Source of the DNA: Atribacteria bacterium SCGC AAA255-N14
Lineage (GTDB): Bacteria; Atribacterota; JS1; SB-45; 34-128
DNA length: 39,929 nt
Assembly: GCA_000405345.1 (NCBI GenBank)
Contig: ASPC01000006.1
Location: forward strand, 4,565-44,493
Reading direction: 5' to 3'
Under the pieces are notes generated by a model that was given only the letters and a program-made list of their open reading frames with translations, was not told the origin of the DNA and did not search any database. Within the stretch, counting starts at the first letter, position 1; each line of letters opens with the position of its first letter. Shown piece by piece: positions 31,538 through 38,992 of the stretch. The position numbers and the translations under genes are program-made.

Positions 31538-31580
31538 ATTGGGTTACTGGGTGACCCAATTAACTACTTTTAATATACCA
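31538..31580 (-). promoter_or_regulatory. Candidate promoter and operator of the GntR regulator
   Basis: ATTGGGT at 31538-31544 and ACCCAAT at 31554-31560 form a 7-bp inverted repeat around a 9-base spacer. On the minus strand an extended -10 (TGGTATATT, 31580-31572) sits just upstream, so the palindrome would cover the start point, about 31564. A clear -35 box is not visible. Autoregulation is plausible. Confidence 0.4.
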
Positions 31581-31698
31581 CAAAGCATTTCAAAAATCCT
31601 TCTTTTTTTTGAAAATATTTTAAATTTTCTTTGGAAGTAATTAGAAGTATTATAATTTAAAGATAAAACTGAAGATGGGTAGCTAGTTCTCGTAGAAG

Positions 31699-31720
31699 GA
31701 GGTCGGATTCATCCGACCTC
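31699..31720. repeat. Palindrome GAGGTCGGAT-TC-ATCCGACCTC
   Basis: A 10-bp perfect stem with a TC loop shares the GTCGGAT-TC-ATCCGAC core of the element at 25342-25398. It lies four bases beyond the stop of the DDAH-like gene and lacks a T-run, so it reads as a dispersed hairpin rather than a terminator. Confidence 0.7.
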
Positions 31721-31724
31721 TAGT

Positions 31725-32489
31725 TCAAAATCTTAAGGACAAACAACTAAGACCTCCGTTCACCTTTCTATATTCAGATGTGTCAACAACAATTGTTTTA
31801 AAACCAGCCTTCTCAATTTTTTCTTTGGTTTTAGGATAACCTGCCGGTACTAATACATAATCATTTACCCTGATACAATTAGCTGAATATGTTTCGTCTT
31901 CATCAACTAATATTTTATTAAATTTCTTAAATTCTACCTTGTTTATAAATTCACCTGCAACAAGAAGAACATTATCCCCTAAATACGCTAACCCACTTTT
32001 TAGATGAAGCATTTTTAACATTTCTACAATCGAACCTGACATTCCATATTTTCCCAAAGTTTTTATCAGTTGTTTCGCCCCTTCTCTGTTGGTCCTCTTT
32101 GAAAGCCCAATATAAAAATGATTTTTTACCATCATTACATCTCCACCCTCAAGGGTTCCGGGTTTTTTTATATATTCAAGATTATTATAATATTTTTTAA
32201 TTACTTCTATTATTTCTTTTTCTTCACCTTTTCTCGACGATGCTCCCGGATTTGTTATCACTGCAATTTTTTTTGTACAAACAGCTACATCTTCAACAAA
32301 ACAAGAATCGGGAAATCTTTCATCTGCTTGCAATACAGTTACTTCAACTCCACAAAATCTCAAAGCCTCGATATAGGCGTCATGTTGTTTTATGGCTAAC
32401 CTATCATCCGGTTTCCCCAACTCGGGAGATGAGGTTATGCCATTTACCAATGAATGACCCGGTCTTCTAACAATAGCATTTTTAAACAT
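31725..32489 (-). CDS. Dimethylarginine dimethylaminohydrolase-like (amidinotransferase fold)
   Basis: This 254-residue guanidine-modifying enzyme starts with NAIVRRPGHSL. PDSCFVEDVAV and LEGGDVMM carry the substrate carboxylates, LHLKSGLAYLG has the catalytic His, and GGLSCLSLRF at the C-terminus has the catalytic Cys. These match the DDAH family, which hydrolyses methylated arginine to citrulline and methylamine. Bacterial relatives also act on other guanidino or amidine compounds. Neighbouring allantoinase-like and carbamoyltransferase genes suggest nitrogen recovery. ATG 32489; no strong SD. Confidence 0.85.
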   Translation of the reverse strand: MFKNAIVRRPGHSLVNGITSSPELGKPDDRLAIKQHDAYIEALRFCGVEVTVLQADERFPDSCFVEDVAVCTKKIAVITNPGASSRKGEEKEIIEVIKKYYNNLEYIKKPGTLEGGDVMMVKNHFYIGLSKRTNREGAKQLIKTLGKYGMSGSIVEMLKMLHLKSGLAYLGDNVLLVAGEFINKVEFKKFNKILVDEDETYSANCIRVNDYVLVPAGYPKTKEKIEKAGFKTIVVDTSEYRKVNGGLSCLSLRF

Positions 32490-32588
32490 TTAAATATTCC
32501 CTTTTGTTTAATAAATTTTAGATATTTTTAGAAATGATTAAAATTAATATGACATAAAGATAAGAGTAAAGATGACAGTTAGTTCTTG

Positions 32589-32621
32589 AAAAAGGGGGCG
32601 GATTTCTCCGCCCCCTTTTAT
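32589..32621 (-). terminator. Bidirectional intrinsic terminator after PEPCK gene
   Basis: The stem AAAGGGGGCGGA/TCCGCCCCCTTT (32591-32602 with 32607-32618) has a TTTC loop. The minus strand continues TTTTTCAAG, and the plus strand has TTTTATTTAAA. It follows the PEPCK stop at 32680 by about 60 bases. The core resembles the window's other GGA-TTC-TCC hairpins. Confidence 0.75.
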
Positions 32622-32679
32622 TTAAATTTATTTATCTGTAGTTATTTTTACAATACCAAAATCTATTATTGATTTATTT

Positions 32680-34518
32680 TTATATATCAAAAAACTTAAA
32701 AGGAGAAATTATGTCCTCTCCAAATTTTGTTCTCGTTTCTCTTAATCTCTCGGTTTGTGCTTTTAGCTCTTCGGTAAAAGCTGCGGGCATCTGGATATTT
32801 TCAAATATCTTACTCATCCTCTCCATCTTCTCCAAATATTTTAATACTCTTAAGGAAAATTGCTGTATGTATTCAGCCTCGGTATAATCTTTGTCCAGTT
32901 CACGGATGAACAATGTTTTTAAATCTTCATATTTTGGTATTAAGCCTACCGGAGTTTCAATGGCTTCAAATTCACTATGGACTCTCCCTTCGGCCCAGAG
33001 AAGCCATACTTTCTTATCGAGTTTACTGTTTAGATAATTACCGGGTACGTCTTTTAAGAAATAATTAGTAGCATAAATTTTGGGGACATCATTAAGGCCC
33101 TGGGCAAACTTTAGGTGATTCTCTATGTAGGTCTTAAAAGGCACCGAGATAAAGTCAAGATTGGCCATCGGGTTATGTTTCCTTACTCCCTGGGCACCGA
33201 TAGTGGCAGAGGTAGTCTCTGATTCTACAGTAGCGCCGAGGAAAACTCCGTGAGACCAACTGAGAGATTCTACTACCGGTATAGTGGTATCGGAATCTCT
33301 TCCGCCATAAATAATTGCCTGAACAGGTACACCTGAGGGGTCATTGGCCTTAGGGTCAATATTTTTCAAGGCATCTAACTTTATGGTATATCTGGCATTT
33401 TTATGGGAGCAGCCGATAACATTATCTTCACTATCTTTTTTGCCTTTAAACCATTCTCCTGAATGATTAATGCCTTTATCCGGTACATCTTTACCCATAC
33501 CTAACCAGTAAGGTATAACATCATTAATCAGTACATTAGAAAAAATAAGTTCTCTCGGGGTGATTAAGGCTTGATATATTAAGGGGTCATCCTGGGGATT
33601 TACATCCTGAATGATACCAAATATACCATTTTCGACATTTGCTGCTCTTACTATCCCGCTAATCTTCTTGAGGTAAGCGATATCATCACCGACTACAGAC
33701 TGGCCGGGGATCATGGCGGTACTGGTCTTGCCACAGGCACTGGGGAAGGCACCGGTAAAATAGGTAACCCGATCTTTTGGGCCATGAACGCCCATTATAA
33801 ACATATGCTCAGCTAACCATTCTTCTTTATTGGCCTTCTTAATAGCTAATCTGAAAGCTAATTTTTTTAAACCCAGAGAGTTACCGGCATACTGGTTGTT
33901 AACCGAATAAACCCTGTTTTCATCGAGGTCGATGTATATTCTTCGTTTATCTATATCTTTACTTACTCCGTTTTCTAATCTTCCGGCAGAGTGGAGGAAG
34001 AAAAAGAAATCGGGTGAGCCGTTAAGCTTTTTAAATTCTTCATACCCTTGCCGGTAAAGAAGATCCTCACTGTGGGCGACATAGGCTGAATCGGTAATCT
34101 GTAAGGCCTTAAGGGAAAACATAGAATTAGTCGGACCAAGAGAAAAGAATCTCACCAACATCTCTTTCCCAGTCATACTGCCATCAAGAAAGGAATTTAC
34201 TTCTTTAAGCCCCTTATCTTTTTCTATATAATTTACTCCTAAACCCCAATTGACTTCTTCAGATAAAAGGTATTTAGTGTGCCCTTTGTCTCTGGCCTGG
34301 TCATAATAACCATCAAAGTGAATAGTGTGGCCTTCCATCTTTAATTTATTTTCTTCGCCGATAGCAAGAGCTAATTCTCTTACATAGGCAATATCTTCTT
34401 TTGAATCAGTTATCACGGTTACTTTCGCCGGCTTACAAAGCTTTATAGCTTCTTCTACTACTTTTATAGCATGTTGATTATTTAATTCTTCTAACTTCTG
34501 TAAATCAATTTTATTCAT
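32680..34518 (-). CDS. pckG: Phosphoenolpyruvate carboxykinase (GTP)
   Basis: This 612-residue GTP-dependent PEPCK interconverts oxaloacetate and PEP with GTP/GDP. The kinase-1a P-loop GAFPSACGKTSTAM is near residue 255-265, followed by the Mn-binding VGDDIAYL segment. The N-terminal block has YLLSEEVNWGLGVNY and the C-terminus has TTSATIGAQG and NPMANLDFISVPF. Length is typical (about 590-620). It connects C4 acids made by the neighbouring catabolic genes to gluconeogenesis or, in fermenters, fixes CO2. It begins 54 bp downstream of the allantoinase-like gene and is followed by a terminator. Confidence 0.93.
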   Translation of the reverse strand: MNKIDLQKLEELNNQHAIKVVEEAIKLCKPAKVTVITDSKEDIAYVRELALAIGEENKLKMEGHTIHFDGYYDQARDKGHTKYLLSEEVNWGLGVNYIEKDKGLKEVNSFLDGSMTGKEMLVRFFSLGPTNSMFSLKALQITDSAYVAHSEDLLYRQGYEEFKKLNGSPDFFFFLHSAGRLENGVSKDIDKRRIYIDLDENRVYSVNNQYAGNSLGLKKLAFRLAIKKANKEEWLAEHMFIMGVHGPKDRVTYFTGAFPSACGKTSTAMIPGQSVVGDDIAYLKKISGIVRAANVENGIFGIIQDVNPQDDPLIYQALITPRELIFSNVLINDVIPYWLGMGKDVPDKGINHSGEWFKGKKDSEDNVIGCSHKNARYTIKLDALKNIDPKANDPSGVPVQAIIYGGRDSDTTIPVVESLSWSHGVFLGATVESETTSATIGAQGVRKHNPMANLDFISVPFKTYIENHLKFAQGLNDVPKIYATNYFLKDVPGNYLNSKLDKKVWLLWAEGRVHSEFEAIETPVGLIPKYEDLKTLFIRELDKDYTEAEYIQQFSLRVLKYLEKMERMSKIFENIQMPAAFTEELKAQTERLRETRTKFGEDIISPFKFFDI

Positions 34519-34572
34519 TTATCCTTCCTCTCTTTCTATTTAAAAATTAACTACAATTTTATTAAAAAATCA

Positions 34573-35955
34573 TCAACTTCTGTATACTTTTATAATCTCT
34601 CCGTATCCCGGAGAAACAGTTATTTTCCCATCATCAAAGACCACTTTTCCTCTAACAATAGTCTTTTCCGGTTTCCCGTACACTTCCCATCCATCATATA
34701 CCAGGGCACTTTCTCTGCATTTGGTAAACATTTTATCTTTGGAAATAATGCCTTTTTTGTTGGGGTCAAAGATTACAAAATCTGCATCAGAACCAAGGGC
34801 AATTGTTCCTTTTTTAGGATATAAATCAAACACTCTTGCCGGATTTTCGCAGATAAGTTCCACCATTCTATCTAATTCCATCTTCCCTTCCTTTACTGCT
34901 GTAAAAAGCAGGGGCAATCTGGTGGATAAACCCGGGAATCCTGCCGGTGGAGTAAATATATCTTCACTCCCTCTTTCCTTTTCTTCTTTGGTATAAGGTG
35001 CGTGATCGCTCCCGATAATATCTATACTTCCATTATTTACCATCTCCCACATACCCTGCCGCTCCTCTTCACTTCTTAAAGGAGGATTACACTTGGCAAA
35101 TACCCCTACTCCATTAAGAGCATTTTCATTAAGGAATAAGTAATGAGGACAGGTTTCTGCAATAGCATATACTCCTTTACATTTTGCTTCATTCACTAAT
35201 TCTACTACTTCAGGAGTGCTGATATGGCACATTTCTACTTTTGTGCCAATTTTTTCAGCAAAGAGTAATATTTTGGAAGTTGTTTCTATCTCTGCTACCG
35301 GGGGGCGAGACATGCCGTGATATATCGGAGAAATTTTACCTTCACTTCTTAATCGGGCAATATTTTTATTTATCATATCGTTATTTTCTGCGTGAAAACC
35401 TATCATTACCCCCGTCTGTGCTACTTTTTCCATCAGCTCGTATTGGTCTCCGGTGTTTGGCGCAGTAAGCCCGATAAACTCCTCTTTTCTCCCCGGAGGA
35501 GCTTCGTGTAAAAAAGTTTTAAAAGCAACAATACCAGATTTTGCACAGGGGATAATATCATTCAGGCAATCCGTTCCTGCAGCTCCAAAAAAAGCCATAT
35601 CAACCACAGCTTCTTTTTCGGCAATGTCCATTCTTCTCTTTACTATTTCAGGGGAATGCGGTGGAGGAATAGAGATAGGCATTTCAATTATAGTAGTAAC
35701 TCCGCCTAAGGCAGCATCTTTTGTGCCGCTTTCGAAGGTTTCCCTTTCATCATGACCCGGAGCCCTGATATGAACATGGGGGTCAACAGTACCGGGTAAA
35801 ACCATTTTCCCTTCTGCGTCAATAACTTCATCAGCCTCTAATTTTTCTTTGCTTATGGCAGTAATTATTCCATCTTTTATCCCTATATAACAATCTATCA
35901 ATCTGCCATCTGTAAATACTTTATCTGATTTGATTACGAGGTTAAACTTATTCAT
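34573..35955 (-). CDS. Allantoinase/dihydropyrimidinase-family cyclic amidohydrolase
   Basis: This 460-residue cyclic amidohydrolase has the metal ligands VDPHVHIRAPG (HxH), the carboxylated-lysine segment FKTFLHE, His in FHAEN and MCHIS, and Asp in GSDHAPYT. GGVTTIIEMPISIPPP and the length favour allantoinase or a hydantoinase-like enzyme over dihydroorotase (usually MPNT). Allantoinase opens allantoin to allantoate. The gene follows a pyrB-like gene, so dihydroorotase remains a competing call. The two xanthine-dehydrogenase-type enzymes support purine breakdown. ATG 35955 with GGAGG upstream. Confidence 0.82.
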   Translation of the reverse strand: MNKFNLVIKSDKVFTDGRLIDCYIGIKDGIITAISKEKLEADEVIDAEGKMVLPGTVDPHVHIRAPGHDERETFESGTKDAALGGVTTIIEMPISIPPPHSPEIVKRRMDIAEKEAVVDMAFFGAAGTDCLNDIIPCAKSGIVAFKTFLHEAPPGRKEEFIGLTAPNTGDQYELMEKVAQTGVMIGFHAENNDMINKNIARLRSEGKISPIYHGMSRPPVAEIETTSKILLFAEKIGTKVEMCHISTPEVVELVNEAKCKGVYAIAETCPHYLFLNENALNGVGVFAKCNPPLRSEEERQGMWEMVNNGSIDIIGSDHAPYTKEEKERGSEDIFTPPAGFPGLSTRLPLLFTAVKEGKMELDRMVELICENPARVFDLYPKKGTIALGSDADFVIFDPNKKGIISKDKMFTKCRESALVYDGWEVYGKPEKTIVRGKVVFDDGKITVSPGYGEIIKVYRS

Positions 35956-36037
35956 AAATTATCCTCCGTATTGTTACTCTTCAACTGTTAGTTTATATTA
36001 TAACCTAATACTGCTTCATAAAAAAATTATTTTTGGA

Positions 36038-36961
36038 TTACACCCTGCCAGTAACTAATGCCAAAAGTGCCATTCTGACATAAAGTCCATTGTGGGCTTG
36101 TCTAAAATAAGCAGCTCCCTCATAATCATCAACATCAGTAGATATTTCATCAACTCTCGGTAGGGGATGAAGGATGGTGATGCCTTTTTTAGCCTGATCA
36201 ATCAGAGCTCTATTTATAATATATAAACCTTTAAGTTTTTCATATTCCACTGGATTTTCAAACCGTTCTTTTTGTATCCGGGTAACATAGACTATATCAC
36301 TAACCGATAATGCTTTCTTTAAATCATCAGTCTCTTCAATTTCTGCCCCCCGGCTTCTTAAATCAGCGGTTATTTCTTCAGGCATTCTTAGAGCTTTTGG
36401 GGAAACAAAGATCATTTTATTACCGTAGAGAGCCATTAAATAACCCAAAGAGTGAACAGTTCGCCCATATTTTAAATCTCCTACAAAGGTAACTGTATGA
36501 CCACTTAAAGTCCCTTTTTCTTTTCGAATGGTGTATATATCTAAAAGAGCCTGAGTGGGATGCTGACCACTTCCATCGCCAGCATTAATAAAAGGATGAA
36601 CAGCATTATCAGCAGCAATCTGTGCTGAGCCCTTCATGGGATGACGCATAACAATGACATCAACATAGCCATCTACCGTTCTGATACTATCTGCCAAAGA
36701 TTCTCCCTTGGCTGCAGAAGAACTGGCTGCGCTAGCTACCGTAATTACCCGGGCACCCAGCCTATTGGCAGCAGTTTCAAAAGAAAGACGGGTCCGGGTG
36801 CTGGGCTCAAAGAACAAGGCAGCTACTACCTGGCCTTCCATATTCTTAATAACTTCCCCGTCTTTAACCCGTTTTTCAAAACTTACGGCAGTGTTCATGA
36901 TTAAATCAAGTTCTTGAAGCGAAAATTGAGCAGTATTTATTATATCTTTTCCTTTTAACAT
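36038..36961 (-). CDS. pyrB: Aspartate carbamoyltransferase catalytic chain
   Basis: This 307-residue carbamoyltransferase has the carbamoyl-phosphate motif STRTR at 54-58 in FFEPSTRTRLSFE, DGSGQHPTQALLD, a VGDLKYGRTVHSL block and HPLPRVDEI for aspartate binding, then YFRQ. These match PyrB, which makes carbamoyl-aspartate in pyrimidine synthesis. A YgeW-like catabolic carbamoyltransferase was considered, but the HPLPRVDEI segment is aspartate type. No pyrI regulatory chain is adjacent. The following amidohydrolase is 82 bp downstream. The 215-bp gap upstream to 37177 shows no clear promoter or RNA. Confidence 0.88.
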   Translation of the reverse strand: MLKGKDIINTAQFSLQELDLIMNTAVSFEKRVKDGEVIKNMEGQVVAALFFEPSTRTRLSFETAANRLGARVITVASAASSSAAKGESLADSIRTVDGYVDVIVMRHPMKGSAQIAADNAVHPFINAGDGSGQHPTQALLDIYTIRKEKGTLSGHTVTFVGDLKYGRTVHSLGYLMALYGNKMIFVSPKALRMPEEITADLRSRGAEIEETDDLKKALSVSDIVYVTRIQKERFENPVEYEKLKGLYIINRALIDQAKKGITILHPLPRVDEISTDVDDYEGAAYFRQAHNGLYVRMALLALVTGRV

Positions 36962-37176
36962 TAAATAACCCCCTAAATTATTTTTATTAAACTATTTAAA
37001 TTTTTTTTAAATTTTATTCCCTTGATCCTTTTATATTTTTACATCACCAAAGTAAGCAAGTTTGTAGGAATTTTTAAAAATGCAATTATGTGATATGACT
37101 AATTATATATAAAGATACTATCCAATATCAAACTTTTTGCGGGATAAAAATCAAAGTATTTTTAAAATGGGAAAAA

Positions 37177-38229
37177 TCAATCGCCATCGGTAATGATTTT
37201 TAATTTCCTGGGCGCTAAAATCAACCACACTTCATCACCGATATTTAAACTCATGCTGGCAAATATCTCCTGAGGCAGCTTTACCTTTAAAGAATTTTTT
37301 CCGGTCATAACAGTACAACAGACCGTAGAAGATGAATCATTAATTTCAGTTAATTTCCCTTTGACCCTGTTTACATCGGGTCCGGGAGGTCTGGTATCAG
37401 AAAGATAGATGTCTTCCGGTAAAATCGCCACCTTCTTTATTTTTTCTCTTTCACTGTAAACTACCAGAGCAATATCGCCGCATTTTACCTCTATTAACCC
37501 AAAACCTAATCTATTACAATAATTACAGGTTAAAATATTGGGTGCCCCAATAAAATCATTAACCGCCTCTGTAGGATGAAAAAATATTTCCTTGGGAGAG
37601 CCTATTTGTTCCACTCTGCCTTTATCGAGCACAGCTATTCTTTCTGCCATTTCTTCTGCCTCATAGAAATTATGAGTAACATAAATGGTGGTGATGCCCA
37701 ATTTTTTCTGTAGTATTTTAAATTCAGTCCTGAGATATTTAGAAGTACGGTAATCCAAACTGTTCATCGGTTCATCAAGAAGTAAGATACGAGGAGAATT
37801 GGCTAAGGCCCGGGCTAAGGCCACTCTCTGTTTCTCACCCCCGCTCAATTCTTTGGGATAACGGGAGGACAAGTGTTTTATCTTCATTATTTGAAGTAGT
37901 TCCTCAACCTTTGCGTTTATTTCGTTTTGAGATTTTTTTTGAATTCTCAAACCATAAGCAATATTAGCAGATACATCGAGATGAGGGAATAGATTCAATT
38001 CTTGAAATAGGTAACCTATTCTCCTCTTGTTAGCGGGCAACCTGTCTATTGGCTTATTATCAAAAAACACAGACCCTTCATATTCGATTAACCCGGCAAT
38101 AACATTTAATAAAGTGCTTTTCCCGGCACCATTCGGTCCCAATAATACCAACAATTCTTTATCAAATATCTCCAAATTAATATTTTTACAAACATATTTA
38201 AAAATGTTTTTAAGCTTGATAGATGACAT
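37177..38229 (-). CDS. ABC transporter ATPase with C-terminal TOBE domain
   Basis: This 350-residue ATPase has Walker A GPNGAGKST at 31-39, signature LSGGEKQRVALARALA, Walker B RILLLDEP and the H-loop THNF. The C-terminal third (about 230-350) includes FIGAPNIL, VAILPEDIYLSDT and a second beta-rich piece, resembling the TOBE domains of molybdate/tungstate or Fe/polyamine importer ATPases. Its length and TOBE domain are unlike the short ATPases (about 250) usual for SsuC/TauC-type permeases, next to which it lies. It starts one base past the permease stop, so it belongs to that importer. Confidence 0.88.
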   Translation of the reverse strand: MSSIKLKNIFKYVCKNINLEIFDKELLVLLGPNGAGKSTLLNVIAGLIEYEGSVFFDNKPIDRLPANKRRIGYLFQELNLFPHLDVSANIAYGLRIQKKSQNEINAKVEELLQIMKIKHLSSRYPKELSGGEKQRVALARALANSPRILLLDEPMNSLDYRTSKYLRTEFKILQKKLGITTIYVTHNFYEAEEMAERIAVLDKGRVEQIGSPKEIFFHPTEAVNDFIGAPNILTCNYCNRLGFGLIEVKCGDIALVVYSEREKIKKVAILPEDIYLSDTRPPGPDVNRVKGKLTEINDSSSTVCCTVMTGKNSLKVKLPQEIFASMSLNIGDEVWLILAPRKLKIITDGD

Positions 38230-38230
38230 A

Positions 38231-38992
38231 TTACCTCCATCGATTAGTCAGCTTCTTTTCTAAGAAAGCAAAAAAATTCTCAAAAGAAAGACACATTATT
38301 CCTAAAACTATTAGACAGACTATAATAATGTCTATACGGATAAGGCTTTCGGCTTTCATCATCAGTGCACCAACCCCGGTAGGGATAGCTACCATCTCTG
38401 CTGCTATTATCACTCGCCAGGCCATCCCTGATTCTAATTTCAATCCGGTAAAAATATTGGGTAAAGCAAGGGGAACAACCACTGTACTTAAAATTTTTAG
38501 ATCAGAAGCACCTAATGTTCTGGCCACAAAGATATAGTTTTTGTCCACATTTTTAATACCGGTAACTGTATTATAAAGGATGGGGAAGAAGGAACAGATA
38601 AATACTATGGCAATCGGTAGGATTTCACCAATGCCGAACCACAACATCAATAAAGGGAGCCATCCCAGGGCAGGGATAGGATAAATTAAGCTGATTATCG
38701 GATTTAGTGCTTTGTTGGCTACATTGTTCCACCCCATTATAATTCCGATAAATAGTCCGGCAATAGAACCAGCGGAAAAACCAATAAGGACTCGGATTAA
38801 ACTGCTCAAGAAATTACGTCCCAATACTCCACTGACTGCCAGATACCAAAATTCCGTTACTACAGCAGAAAATGGAGGGAAGAAAAATTGACCGGGTATC
38901 AAGTCCAATCGAGCAATTATCTCCCATATTCCCAGAAATATAATAATAGGAGTTATCTCCCATTTTAATTTAAATATTTTAACTATTTTCAT
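38231..38992 (-). CDS. ABC transporter permease (SsuC/TauC family)
   Basis: This 253-residue inner-membrane permease has about six hydrophobic helices. The EAA-like coupling loop is visible as ARTLGASDLKILSTVVVPLALPNIFTGLK near residues 155-185, and SLIRVLIGFSAGSIAGLFIG near 65. This is the binding-protein-dependent transport system inner membrane component of nitrate/sulfonate/taurine type. It overlaps the binding-protein gene at its start (ATGA) and ends at 38231, one base before the ATPase start. The single permease probably forms a homodimer. Confidence 0.9.
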   Translation of the reverse strand: MKIVKIFKLKWEITPIIIFLGIWEIIARLDLIPGQFFFPPFSAVVTEFWYLAVSGVLGRNFLSSLIRVLIGFSAGSIAGLFIGIIMGWNNVANKALNPIISLIYPIPALGWLPLLMLWFGIGEILPIAIVFICSFFPILYNTVTGIKNVDKNYIFVARTLGASDLKILSTVVVPLALPNIFTGLKLESGMAWRVIIAAEMVAIPTGVGALMMKAESLIRIDIIIVCLIVLGIMCLSFENFFAFLEKKLTNRWR

